Shown here piece after piece: positions 40,088 through 48,137 of a stretch of 64,000 bases of DNA. Under the pieces are notes generated by a model. It had not been told where the DNA came from. It searched no databases and worked only from the letters and a program-made list of their open reading frames with translations. The stretch's first letter is position 1. Each line of letters opens with the position of its first letter. The stretch comes from AC-32 sp963772975. GTDB lineage: Bacteria > Actinomycetota > Thermoleophilia > Gaiellales > Gaiellaceae. The stretch is from contig CAVYZH010000002.1 in assembly GCA_963772975.1 (NCBI GenBank), positions 372,001 through 436,000 of the forward strand, read 5' to 3'. A program made the translations under genes and the position numbers.

Positions 40088-41170
40088 TCAGATCACCCAG
40101 CGGCCGCTTTCCTGCACGGTTTTGCCGTCCAGCTCGATGCGCGTGCCCTCGTTGCGCATCTCCTTGACGATGTCCCAGTGGAGCTGGCTGACGTTCGTGC
40201 CGCCCACGTCGGGCAGGCCGTTGCCGAGCGCGAGGTGGACGGTACCGTCGATCTTCTCGTCGAAGAGCGTGTTCTTCATGTGCCGGGTGATGCCGGGATT
40301 GCAGCCGATGCCGAGCTCGCCGAGGCGGCGGGCGCCCTCGTCGAGGTCGAGCTGCTCGAGCAGGAACTCCTCGTTCGCCTCCGCCGAAGCGTCGACGACC
40401 TTCCCGCCCTCGAACCGGAGCCTGATACCGCGTACCTCGCGACCGCTGTAGACGGCAGGGAACTCCCCGAAGACGATCTCGCCCTCGGCCGAGTCCTCCA
40501 CCGGCGAGGTGAAGAACTCGCCGCCGGGCATGTTCGCGCCGCCGGCGTCGACCAGCGTCGGGCGGCCGGCGATCGAGAGGCGGACGTCGGTGTCCCCCGC
40601 GACGAGACGCACTTCGTCGGCCTGGTCGAAGCGCTCAGCGTAGCGCTGCATCCGCTCGCGCTCGGCGTCCCAATCGAGCAGACAGGCGCCGTAGAGAAAG
40701 TCTGCGAACGCGTCCACCGACAGCTCGGCCTCCTGCGCCAGCGCCGGGGTCGGGTACTGGCAGCCGACCCACTTGAGGTCCATCGAGAGCACGCGCTCGA
40801 GGTGGGGCCGTAGCCCCGCCTGGATCGCCGTCAGCCGCTCGACCGGCAGACCGGTGAGCTCGCGCGTGTTCTCGGGCGCCTCGATCGAGACGAGCGCGTC
40901 GGCGTGCTTCCACATGTAGGCATCGATCTCGGACGGCTCCGCGAGCAATTCGTCCGGCGCCTCCAGCGCCCACGGCACGTTGATCCCGCTGCCGGTGAGA
41001 TTGACGCGCAGCAGCGCGTAGGCGCCGCGGCGCGCGACGGCGCGGCTGACCTCTTCGAGCAGCGGCCGAGCGAGCGCGCTACCACCGACGAGCACCTGCC
41101 AGCCCGGCTGGACGTCGACGCACGTCTCGACCAGGAGCTTCGCGTATTGCTCGATGCGCGGGTCGTTCAC
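40088..41170 (-). CDS. M29-family aminopeptidase (thermophilic aminopeptidase AmpS/T-like)
   Basis: The product is 360 residues from GTG 41170, overlapping map as GTGA. M29 marks: GGANMPGGEFFTSPVEDSAEG and GEIVFGEFPAVY with metal-ligand glutamates, RLGELGIGCNPGI, MKNTLFDEKIDGTVHLALG, and the C-terminal SQLHWDIVK. These are dinuclear-metal exopeptidases of broad specificity. Placement directly after map in the ribosomal operon links it to N-terminal processing of new proteins, which is an inference. The cluster more usually runs map-infA without this gene. Confidence 0.87.
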   Translation of the reverse strand: MNDPRIEQYAKLLVETCVDVQPGWQVLVGGSALARPLLEEVSRAVARRGAYALLRVNLTGSGINVPWALEAPDELLAEPSEIDAYMWKHADALVSIEAPENTRELTGLPVERLTAIQAGLRPHLERVLSMDLKWVGCQYPTPALAQEAELSVDAFADFLYGACLLDWDAERERMQRYAERFDQADEVRLVAGDTDVRLSIAGRPTLVDAGGANMPGGEFFTSPVEDSAEGEIVFGEFPAVYSGREVRGIRLRFEGGKVVDASAEANEEFLLEQLDLDEGARRLGELGIGCNPGITRHMKNTLFDEKIDGTVHLALGNGLPDVGGTNVSQLHWDIVKEMRNEGTRIELDGKTVQESGRWVI

Positions 41171-41931
41171 GATCGAACGGCTGTCGTGGCCGCCGTGAGG
41201 ATCCGCGGACCGTCGGCCGTGATCGCAACGGTGTGCTCGAAGTGCGCGGCGAGCGAGCCGTCCGCGCTGGAGATCGACCACTCGTCGTCGTGCAGCACGA
41301 CGTCAGCGCCGCCGGCGGTGATCATCGGCTCGATCGCGAAGGTCATTCCCTCGGCGAGCAGCGGGCCGCGGCCTGGCTCGCCGTAGTTCGGGATCTGCGG
41401 CTCCTCGTGCATCGAGCGCCCGACGCCGTGGCCGACCAGGCTGCGGACGACGGAGAAGCCCTGCTCCTCGGTCGCGACCTGGATCGCGTGCGAGATGTCC
41501 GAGAGGCGGTTGCCCACGCGGCACTGCTCGATCCCGGCGGCAAGCGCGGCCTGGCAGCCCTCGAGCAGGCGCTCGGCCTCCTCGGAGACTTCGCCGATCG
41601 CGAACGTGTAGGCCGAATCGGCGACAAAGCCGTCGAGCGTCACGCCGACGTCCACGGAGAGGATGTCGCCGTCCCGCAGCGCGTAGAGGCCGGGGATGCC
41701 GTGGACGACCATCTCGTTCGGCGAGGCGCAGATCGAGGCCGGGTAGCCGCGGTAGCCCTTGAAGGTCGGCGTCCCGCCGCGCGAGCGGATGAACTCGTCG
41801 GCCAGCTCGTCGAGCTCCTGCGTGGTCACGCCAGGCCGCGCGTGCTCTCCCAGCAGCGCGAGCGTGTCCGCCACCACCTGGCCGGCACGGGCCATGCGCT
41901 CGATCTCGGCCGGCGCCTTGCGGATGATCAT
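41167..41931 (-). CDS. map: Methionine aminopeptidase type I
   Basis: The product is 254 residues. The metal ligands are present: aspartates in LSVDVGV and GFVADSAYTF, histidine in VGHGVGRSMHEEP, glutamates in FAIEPMI and FEHTVAIT. It removes N-terminal methionine co-translationally. ATG 41931 overlaps the adk stop as ATGA, the usual adk-map arrangement. Confidence 0.97.
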   Translation of the reverse strand: MIIRKAPAEIERMARAGQVVADTLALLGEHARPGVTTQELDELADEFIRSRGGTPTFKGYRGYPASICASPNEMVVHGIPGLYALRDGDILSVDVGVTLDGFVADSAYTFAIGEVSEEAERLLEGCQAALAAGIEQCRVGNRLSDISHAIQVATEEQGFSVVRSLVGHGVGRSMHEEPQIPNYGEPGRGPLLAEGMTFAIEPMITAGGADVVLHDDEWSISSADGSLAAHFEHTVAITADGPRILTAATTAVRS

Positions 41932-42506
41932 CGGACCGCGACCTGCTCGAGCGTCTGCTGGATCTCACGGAAGACCTCCTGGACCGGCCGGTCGGCGTGA
42001 ATGCCGACGAGGTTCCCGCGCGTGCGGAAGTACTCGACCAGCGGCTCCGTCTCCGCGTGGTAGAGGCGCAGCCGCTCGTCGATCGCCTCCGGCGTGTCAT
42101 CGGTGCGGCTCTCCTCGGCCGCGCGCCTGAGCATCCGCTCGCGCCCGACCTGGTCGGCGAGCTGGAACTCGAAGACGACGTCGAGGTCGCGGCTGATCTC
42201 GCGGAGCATCTCTTCGAGCGCCTCGGCCTGCGGCATCGTGCGCGGGAAGCCGTCGAGCACGAAGCCCTCGCGCGCGTCGGCGGCGGCGAGCCGCTCGCGG
42301 ATCAGCGCGATCATCAGGTCGTCGGGGACGAGGCGGCCCGCGTCGTAGAGCGGCTTTACCTGGCGCCCGAGGTCCGTGTCGGCGTAGATCGCGGCGCGCA
42401 GCATGTCGCCGGTCGCGACGTGCGGAATGCCGAACTCCGCGGCGATCAGCCGCCCCTGGGTGCCCTTGCCGGCTCCCTGCGGGCCGAGCAGCAGGATGTC
42501 GGCCAC
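41928..42506 (-). CDS. adk: Adenylate kinase (short-lid)
   Basis: The product is 192 residues from GTG 42506. P-loop GPQGAGKGTQ (the more common form is GPPGAGKGTQ), ATGDMLRAAI, GFVLDGFPRT and the short lid RRAAEESRTDDTPEAIDERL are seen; no zinc cysteines. It balances ATP, ADP and AMP. The open frame extends upstream but GTG 42506 gives the standard N-terminus. A 166-base gap with two hairpins separates it from secY. Confidence 0.96.
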   Translation of the reverse strand: MADILLLGPQGAGKGTQGRLIAAEFGIPHVATGDMLRAAIYADTDLGRQVKPLYDAGRLVPDDLMIALIRERLAAADAREGFVLDGFPRTMPQAEALEEMLREISRDLDVVFEFQLADQVGRERMLRRAAEESRTDDTPEAIDERLRLYHAETEPLVEYFRTRGNLVGIHADRPVQEVFREIQQTLEQVAVR

Positions 42507-42557
42507 TACTAGAGCCGCCGGTCTGGCCGAATCGTGCGCGCTGGCCGCGAAACGCCC

Positions 42558-42599
42558 GCGTCGCAAGGACGCAGGGAGTGCACGTAGCCAGAGGCTACG
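42558..42599 (-). other. Two hairpins in the secY-adk gap
   Basis: CGTAGCC (42583-42589) pairs with 42593-42599 around AGA, and GCGTC (42558-42562) pairs with 42568-42572 around GCAAG. They lie in the 166-base untranslated stretch between secY and adk. They may modulate or process the message between the spc genes and adk-map; no terminator T-run or known motif is seen. Confidence 0.4.
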
Positions 42600-42672
42600 G
42601 GCGCGACTGAGGACGCCGCGAGGCGGAGCGTTGCAGCGCGCCAGCGGGTGCGAGGCGGACAGATCGTCGGCG

Positions 42673-43926
42673 TCACTTTAGGAAGCCTTCGTAGGAGCGC
42701 ATCATCATCTGCGACTCCATCTGGCGCATCGTGTCCAGGGCGACGCCGACGACGATCAGCACCGAGGTGCCGCCGAGGGCGCGCGAGGTTGCCTGCGAGA
42801 AGCCGCCGTACTTGATGAAGATGCTCGGCAGGACGGCGACGGCCGCGAGGAAGATCGAGCCGGGCAGCGTCAGCCGGGTCAGCACGCGGTCGAGGTATTG
42901 CGCTGTCGGCGGCCCGGGCCGGATGCCCGGGATGTAGCCGCCGTGCTTGCGCAGGTTGTCGGCCTGGTCGACGGGATTGAACTGCACCGCCGTGTAGAAG
43001 AACGCGAAGAGGATGATCAGCGTCGCCTCGACGATGATGTACGCCCACGAGGCCGGCGCGAAATGCTGGTTGATGAACGTCTGCGTGTTCGGCGCGAAGG
43101 AGCCGAGCGTCTGCGGCAGGGCGAGCAGCGCGGCGGCGAAGATGATCGGGATCACGCCCGCCATGTTCACGCGCAGGGGCAGATACGTCGATTCGCCCGA
43201 CGTCATCTTGCGTCCGATCATGCGCTTGGCGTACTGGATCGGGATCCGGCGCTGCCCCTCCTGCATGAAGACGACCGAGACGATGATCGCGAGCGCGATC
43301 AGCGGGAAGAACAGCTTCTCCATCGGGCCGCCGTTGTACCAGGCCGTCACGCCTGCGGGCGCCGAGACGAGGATCGAGGCGAAGATCAGCAGCGAGATCC
43401 CGTTCCCGATCCCGCGCTTGGTGATCAGCTCGCCCATGTACATCAGCAGCGTCGTGCCGGCGGTGAGCGTGATGATGATCAGCACCAGGCGGCCGGAGTT
43501 CGAGGTCAGCGCACCCTGGCGCTTGAACAGGTACGCATAGCCCGTCGCCTGCGCGGCCGCGAGCGCCACGGTCAGGTAGCGGGTGTACTGGTTGATCTTG
43601 GCGTAGCCGGCCTCGCCTTCCTTCTGAAGCTCCTCGAGCTTCGGGATCACGACGGTCAGGAGCTGCAGGATGATCGAAGCGGTGACGTAGGGCATGATCC
43701 CGAGCGCGAACAGCGAGAACTGGGACAGCGCGCCGCCCGAGAAGACGTTCAGGAAGCCGAGCAGCGTCCCGCCCTGGCCGCTGAAGAACTGTTTGATCTG
43801 CTCGGAGTCGACGCCGGGGGCCGGAATCCACGAGCCCAGCCGGTAGAGCGCCAGGATCAGGGCCGTGAAGAGGACCCGCTTGCGCAGCTCCGGCACGCGC
43901 CACGCGTTGGCGACCCAGGAGAACAC
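42673..43926 (-). CDS. secY: Preprotein translocase subunit SecY
   Basis: The product is 417 residues with ten membrane helices. Hallmarks: ALGIMPYVTASIILQLL, LITKRGIGNGISLLIF, AGVIPIIFAAALLALP, NPVDQADNLRKHGGYIPGIRPG and the C-terminal MRSYEGFLK. It is the channel of the Sec translocon. GTG 43926 directly abuts the rplO stop, so translation is tightly coupled. Confidence 0.97.
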   Translation of the reverse strand: MFSWVANAWRVPELRKRVLFTALILALYRLGSWIPAPGVDSEQIKQFFSGQGGTLLGFLNVFSGGALSQFSLFALGIMPYVTASIILQLLTVVIPKLEELQKEGEAGYAKINQYTRYLTVALAAAQATGYAYLFKRQGALTSNSGRLVLIIITLTAGTTLLMYMGELITKRGIGNGISLLIFASILVSAPAGVTAWYNGGPMEKLFFPLIALAIIVSVVFMQEGQRRIPIQYAKRMIGRKMTSGESTYLPLRVNMAGVIPIIFAAALLALPQTLGSFAPNTQTFINQHFAPASWAYIIVEATLIILFAFFYTAVQFNPVDQADNLRKHGGYIPGIRPGPPTAQYLDRVLTRLTLPGSIFLAAVAVLPSIFIKYGGFSQATSRALGGTSVLIVVGVALDTMRQMESQMMMRSYEGFLK

Positions 43927-44574
43927 CTAGCCCTCCTCCCCCTCGGGCTCCGGCTCGGGGTCGGGCTCGCCCTCGGGCTCGAGGTCGGGCTCGGCCTCGG
44001 CCTGCGGCTCGGTCTCCTCCTGCTCCGGCTCGTCGTCGGCCGGGGCCGGACGCGCGCTCTGCGGCTTGCGCTTCGGCAGGCGCTCCTTCGGCTCGCGCAG
44101 GAGGGTCAGGGAGCCGCCGGCGGCCTCGACCTTCTCGCGCGCGCTCGCGGAGGCGGCGTGCACGGTGACGCTCAGCTTCTTGGAGAGGTCGCCCTGCCCG
44201 AGCAGCTTGACGTCGATCTTGGTGTTCTTGATCAGGCCCTTCTCGATGAGCGCCTCGAGCGTGACCTCGGCGCCCGCGTCGAAGCGCTCCTCGAGCGCGG
44301 CGACGTTGACCGGCTGCGTGTGCGTCCGGTGCGGCCCCATCGGCATCGCGTCCTTCGAGTACGGGCCGCGCTGCTTGCCGAGCCGCATGTAGAGCGGGTT
44401 CTGCCCGCCCTCGAAGCCCGGGCGCATCTTGTGCGAGCCCGACCGCGACTTCTGGCCCTTCAGCCCTCGGCCCGAGTAGCGCCCCTTGCCGGAGCCCAGG
44501 CCGCGGCCGATGCGCTTGCGGTCCTTGCGCGCCTGGGCCGGCTTGAGGTTGGAGAGGTTCAGCTCGTCAGGCAT
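43927..44574 (-). CDS. rplO: 50S ribosomal protein L15 with acidic C-terminal extension
   Basis: The product is 215 residues, about 65 longer than usual. The core RIGRGLGSGKGRYSGRGLKGQKSRSG, EGGQNPLYMRLGKQRG and the C-terminal L18e-type fold are standard. Beyond about residue 165 a basic bridge (PKRKPQSARP) leads into an almost uninterrupted Glu/Pro/Asp tail. The start overlaps rpmD by 8 bases. Confidence 0.96.
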   Translation of the reverse strand: MPDELNLSNLKPAQARKDRKRIGRGLGSGKGRYSGRGLKGQKSRSGSHKMRPGFEGGQNPLYMRLGKQRGPYSKDAMPMGPHRTHTQPVNVAALEERFDAGAEVTLEALIEKGLIKNTKIDVKLLGQGDLSKKLSVTVHAASASAREKVEAAGGSLTLLREPKERLPKRKPQSARPAPADDEPEQEETEPQAEAEPDLEPEGEPDPEPEPEGEEG

Positions 44575-44749
44575 CGGAGTCCACCCTCACGAGGTGACGG
44601 ACCTTCCTGAGCATACCGGCGAGCTGCGGGCTCTCCGCGTGCTCGGCGGTCTTGCCGATCCTGCCCAGGCCGAGCGCCCGCAGCGTGCCGCGGTTACGCG
44701 GATTCTGGCCGATCGCGCTACGCGTCTGGGTGATCTTCAGCTTCGCCAT
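44567..44749 (-). CDS. rpmD: 50S ribosomal protein L30
   Basis: The product is 60 residues: LKITQTRSAIGQNPRNRGTLRALGLGRIGKTAEH is the family core. Its 5' end overlaps the rpsE 3' end by 32 bases in another frame, longer than the 1-4-base overlaps elsewhere here. Confidence 0.95.
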   Translation of the reverse strand: MAKLKITQTRSAIGQNPRNRGTLRALGLGRIGKTAEHAESPQLAGMLRKVRHLVRVDSDA

Positions 44750-45323
44750 CCGTCGTCTCCGGCTCCAGTTCCGGCGCAGGCGTTGCCTCTGCCACCGGAG
44801 CCTCTTCGGGTTGCTTCGCCGTTATCGGGAGCACCTGGCTGATCGTCAGCCCGCGCGTGGCGGCGACCTCCTCGGGGCGACGCAGGCTCTGCAGGCCCTG
44901 CACCGTGGCCTTGAGCATGTTGATCGGGTTCGTCGTGCCGAGGCTCTTGGCGAGGATGTCGCGGATCCCGGCCAGCTCGAGCACCGCGCGCACGCCGCCG
45001 CCGGCGATCACCCCGGTTCCCTCGCTCGCCGGCCGCAGCAGTACGCGCGCCGCGCCGAAGCGCCCGAGGATCTCGTGCGTGATCGTCTTGCCGTGGAGCG
45101 GAACCGTGAACAGGTTCTTCTTCGCGTCGTCGACGGCCTTCGAGATCGCCAGCGGGACCTCGCGCGCCTTGCCGTAGCCGAGGCCGACGCGGTCGACCTC
45201 GTCGCCGATCACGACGAGCGCGGTGAACGAGAACCGCCGGCCGCCCTTGACCACCTTGGCGACGCGGTTGATCTCGACCACGCGCTCCTTCAGCTCTCTC
45301 GATTCGTGGACGTCAATGCTCAC
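44718..45323 (-). CDS. rpsE: 30S ribosomal protein S5
   Basis: The product is 201 residues. The double-stranded RNA-binding domain RVVEINRVAKVVKGGRRFSFTALVVIGD and GTGVIAGGGVRAVLELAGIRDILAKSLG are canonical. It affects decoding accuracy. The final about 35 residues (EEAPVAEATPAPELEPETTDGEAEDHPDA) are an acidic extension, partly encoded by the overlap with rpmD. Confidence 0.96.
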   Translation of the reverse strand: MSIDVHESRELKERVVEINRVAKVVKGGRRFSFTALVVIGDEVDRVGLGYGKAREVPLAISKAVDDAKKNLFTVPLHGKTITHEILGRFGAARVLLRPASEGTGVIAGGGVRAVLELAGIRDILAKSLGTTNPINMLKATVQGLQSLRRPEEVAATRGLTISQVLPITAKQPEEAPVAEATPAPELEPETTDGEAEDHPDA

Positions 45324-45677
45324 TTAGAACTTCAAGCCTCCTTCGCGGGCCGCATCGGCCAGCGCCTTCACGCGACCGTGGTAGAGGTAGCCGCCACGGT
45401 CGAAGACGACCGTCTCGACGTTCGCCTTCTTCGCATTGGCAGCCAGCAGTTTGCCGACCTCGGCCGCCTGCTCGCTCTTCGAGCCCTTGAACGACTTCAG
45501 GTGCAGCCAGCTCGCAGCCGCGAGGGTCTTGCCCTCGAGGTCGTCCACCAGCTGGGCCTCGATCCCGCGGTTCGAGCGGAACACGACCAGCCGCGGCCGC
45601 TCGGCGGTGCCGGAAACCTTGCCGCGCACGCGCTGGTGCCTGCGCTCGCGCGCCTTGCGGACAGTAAGCGTGCTCAT
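45324..45677 (-). CDS. rplR: 50S ribosomal protein L18
   Basis: The product is 117 residues: RRHQRVRGKVSGTAERPRLVVFRSNRGIEAQLVDD and FDRGGYLYHGRVKALADAAREGGLKF. It binds 5S rRNA. ATG 45677 overlaps the rplF stop as ATGA; its TAA directly abuts the rpsE GTG. Confidence 0.97.
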   Translation of the reverse strand: MSTLTVRKARERRHQRVRGKVSGTAERPRLVVFRSNRGIEAQLVDDLEGKTLAAASWLHLKSFKGSKSEQAAEVGKLLAANAKKANVETVVFDRGGYLYHGRVKALADAAREGGLKF

Positions 45678-46207
45678 GCGCGCTTCCCGACCTTCCGGCG
45701 GACGTACTCGCCCTCGTAGCGGATGCCCTTGCCCTTGTACGGCTCGGGCGGGCGCACCTTGCGCACCTGTGCGGCGATCTCGCCGACCTGCTGCTTGTCG
45801 ATGCCCTTGACGATCACCTCGGTCGGCGTCGGCACCTCGAAGCTGATGCCCTGCGGCGCCCTCAGCACCACCGAGTGGGAGTAGCCGACGTTCAGCTCGA
45901 GATCGGTCCCGCGCAGCGCGGCGCGGTAGCCGACGCCCTGGATCTCGAGGCGCTTCTGGAAGCCGCTCGTGACGCCCTCGACCATGTTCGCGATCAGCGT
46001 CCGCGTCAGGCCGTGCAGCGCGCGGTCGTCGCCGCGCTCGGTCGGGCGCTTGACGACGATCGTCGAGTCCTCTTGGTCGACCTGCATCCGCACCGGAACC
46101 TGCTGGGTCAGCTCGCCGAGCGGGCCGTTGACCATCACGCGGCCAGGGGCGATCGAGACCGAGACGCCGGCCGGAAGCTCGATTGGCTGTTTACCGATTC
46201 GACTCAT
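45674..46207 (-). CDS. rplF: 50S ribosomal protein L6
   Basis: The product is 177 residues. MSRIGKQPIELPAGV and PEPYKGKGIRYEGEYVRRKVGKR are diagnostic. It sits near the factor-binding site. It starts 3 bases after the rpsH stop. Confidence 0.97.
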   Translation of the reverse strand: MSRIGKQPIELPAGVSVSIAPGRVMVNGPLGELTQQVPVRMQVDQEDSTIVVKRPTERGDDRALHGLTRTLIANMVEGVTSGFQKRLEIQGVGYRAALRGTDLELNVGYSHSVVLRAPQGISFEVPTPTEVIVKGIDKQQVGEIAAQVRKVRPPEPYKGKGIRYEGEYVRRKVGKRA

Positions 46208-46210
46208 GGC

Positions 46211-46612
46211 TCACCAGACGAAGCAGACGACCTCGCCGCCCACGCCCTGCTCCTCGGCAGCGCGGCTCGTGATCAGACCGTTGGAGGTGGACAGGATCGC
46301 AGTCCCCATCCCGCCGAGCACGCGCGGCAGGCGGTCCTTGCGCGCGTAGACGCGGCGGCCGGGCTTGGAGACGCGCTTCAGGTCGGTGATCACACGCTCG
46401 CGGCTGCGGCTGTACTTGAGCTGGATCACGAGCGTGTCGAAAGGCGTGTCGTCGACGTGCTCGACCCGGTAGTCCTGGATGTAGCCCTCCTCCTTGAGGA
46501 TGCGCGCGATCTCGGCCTTCAGACCGGAGGTCGGCATCTCGGCGCTCTCGTGCAGTGCTCGATTCGCGTTGCGGATCCTCGTGAGCATGTCGGCGATCGG
46601 GTCGGTCTGCAT
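46211..46612 (-). CDS. rpsH: 30S ribosomal protein S8
   Basis: The product is 133 residues: DPIADMLTRIRNANRALHES and the C-terminal GIGTAILSTSNGLI-type motif (here GGMGTAILSTSNGLITSRAAEEQGVGGEVVCFVW). S8 binds 16S helix 21 and, in some bacteria, represses the spc message. It lies 9 bases after rpsZ. Confidence 0.97.
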   Translation of the reverse strand: MQTDPIADMLTRIRNANRALHESAEMPTSGLKAEIARILKEEGYIQDYRVEHVDDTPFDTLVIQLKYSRSRERVITDLKRVSKPGRRVYARKDRLPRVLGGMGTAILSTSNGLITSRAAEEQGVGGEVVCFVW

Positions 46613-46621
46613 GCTCGCCTC

Positions 46622-46807
46622 CTACCAGCTCGACTTGGTCATGCCCGGGATGACGCCCTGGTGGGCGAGGTCCCGCAGGCAAATACGACAGAGACCGAAC
46701 TTCCGGTAGGTCGCGCGGGCGCGGCCACAGCGGTTGCAGCGGTTGTACGCGCGCGTCTTGTAGCGCTGCGGCTTGTGCGACTTCTCGATCAAGGCCTTGC
46801 GTGCCAT
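46622..46807 (-). CDS. rpsZ: 30S ribosomal protein S14, zinc-binding type Z
   Basis: The product is 61 residues with the zinc motif CNRCGR...CRIC and the start MARKALIEKSHKPQRYKTRAYN. The short zinc form is the primary S14 of most Gram-positives. It directly follows the rplE stop. Confidence 0.97.
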   Translation of the reverse strand: MARKALIEKSHKPQRYKTRAYNRCNRCGRARATYRKFGLCRICLRDLAHQGVIPGMTKSSW

Positions 46808-47401
46808 CTACTGCGTCTCTCCTTCGTCGGTCTCAGTCTCGGGCCGGGTGAACGGCATCCCGAGCGCGCGCAGGAGCGCGAGCCCCTGCTCGTCGTCCGG
46901 GGCGGTGGTGGTGATCGCCACGTCGAGGCCGCGGATCGCGCCGATCTCGTCGTAGTCGATCTCCGGGAAGATGATCTGCTCGCGGATCCCCAGCGAGAAG
47001 TTGCCGCGGCCGTCCATCGAGCGCGGGTTCAGGCCGCGGAAGTCGCGGATGCGCGGGAGAGCGATCGCGATCAGCCGGTCGAGGAACTCCCACATGCGGG
47101 CGCCCCGCAGCGTCACCCGCGCGCCCACGGGCATGCCTTCGCGCACCTTGAAGCCGGCGATCGACTTGCGCGCCAGGCGGATCTGCGCGCGCTGGCCGGC
47201 GATCGTGGTCAGCTCCTCGACCGCGCTGTCGAGCTGCTTCGCGTCGGTCTTCGCCTCGCCGACGCCCATGTTGAGCGTGATCTTCTGGAGGCGCGGTACC
47301 TGCATCGTCGAGCTCAGGCCGAGCTCGTCCTTCAGGCGCGGGCGGATCTCCTGCTCGTACGAGGTCTTCAGGCGGGGCTCGTAGCCGTTCAATTCGCTCA
47401 C
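46808..47401 (-). CDS. rplE: 50S ribosomal protein L5
   Basis: The product is 197 residues from GTG 47401, overlapping rplX as GTGA. PRLQKITLNMGVGEAK, IAGFKVREGMPVGARVTLRG and FSLGIREQIIFPEIDYD are diagnostic. It binds 5S rRNA and contacts the P-site tRNA. A short acidic end (RPETETDEGETQ) follows the core. Confidence 0.97.
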   Translation of the reverse strand: MSELNGYEPRLKTSYEQEIRPRLKDELGLSSTMQVPRLQKITLNMGVGEAKTDAKQLDSAVEELTTIAGQRAQIRLARKSIAGFKVREGMPVGARVTLRGARMWEFLDRLIAIALPRIRDFRGLNPRSMDGRGNFSLGIREQIIFPEIDYDEIGAIRGLDVAITTTAPDDEQGLALLRALGMPFTRPETETDEGETQ

Positions 47402-47769
47402 TTGTCGATCTCCTGGCCGCAGTCGGCGCGCTTGCAGACGCGCACGTGCACCTCGCGGCCCTTGACTTCCTTGGTCGTCATCCCGATCCGCGTCGGGCGG
47501 TTGCACGTCGGGCAGACGAGCATCACGTTCGCGACCGGCACGGGCGCCGCCTTCTCGATCACGCCGCCGGGCGTCATCTGGGTACCGCCCATGCGGTTGG
47601 CGTCGCGCAGCGGCCGCGGCCGCGTGTGCCGCTTCTGGATGTTCAGGTTCTCGACGACGACCCGCTGCTCGCGCGGCCGGGCCTCGATCACGCGGCCTTC
47701 CTTGCCGCGGTCCTTGCCCGAGAGCATGTGGACGTTGTCGCCCTTGCGGATGCGCATCTTGTGGGACAT
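47398..47769 (-). CDS. rplX: 50S ribosomal protein L24
   Basis: The product is 123 residues: the KOW motif MRIRKGDNVHMLSGKDRGKEGRVIEARP, then QTQ-like HTRPRPLRDANRMGGTQMTPGGV and CPTCNRPTRIG. The C-terminus carries four cysteines (CPTC, RVCKRADCG), a zinc-ribbon-like addition. It is an assembly initiator for 23S. One-base overlap with rplN (TGATG). Confidence 0.96.
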   Translation of the reverse strand: MSHKMRIRKGDNVHMLSGKDRGKEGRVIEARPREQRVVVENLNIQKRHTRPRPLRDANRMGGTQMTPGGVIEKAAPVPVANVMLVCPTCNRPTRIGMTTKEVKGREVHVRVCKRADCGQEIDK

Positions 47770-48137
47770 CAGAGGACCTCCGGAGCCAGGCTGACGATCT
47801 TCATGAAGTTCTTCTCGCGCAGCTCGCGCGCGACCGGCCCGAAGATGCGGGTGCCGCGCGGGTTGCGGGCGGCGTCGATCAGCACGGCCGCGTTCTCGTC
47901 GAAGGCGATCGAAGTGCCGTCGTTGCGCCCGAAGGGCTTGCGCGTACGCACGACCACGGCCTGGACGACCTCACCCTTCTTGACCGCGCCCTGCGGGCTC
48001 GCCGTCTTGACGGTCGCGGTGATCACGTCACCCACGCGTGCGTAGCGGCGCTTCGAGCCGCCCTTGACGCGGATGCAGAGGATCTCGCGCGCCCCGGTGT
48101 TGTCGGCCACGCGCAGCCGTGATTCCTGCTGGATCAC
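47769..48137 (-). CDS. rplN: 50S ribosomal protein L14
   Basis: The product is 122 residues: MIQQESRLRVADNTGAREILCIRVKGG and RGTRIFGPVARELREKNFMKIVSLAPEVL. It forms intersubunit bridges with the 30S. It overlaps the rpsQ stop by four bases. Confidence 0.97.
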   Translation of the reverse strand: MIQQESRLRVADNTGAREILCIRVKGGSKRRYARVGDVITATVKTASPQGAVKKGEVVQAVVVRTRKPFGRNDGTSIAFDENAAVLIDAARNPRGTRIFGPVARELREKNFMKIVSLAPEVL

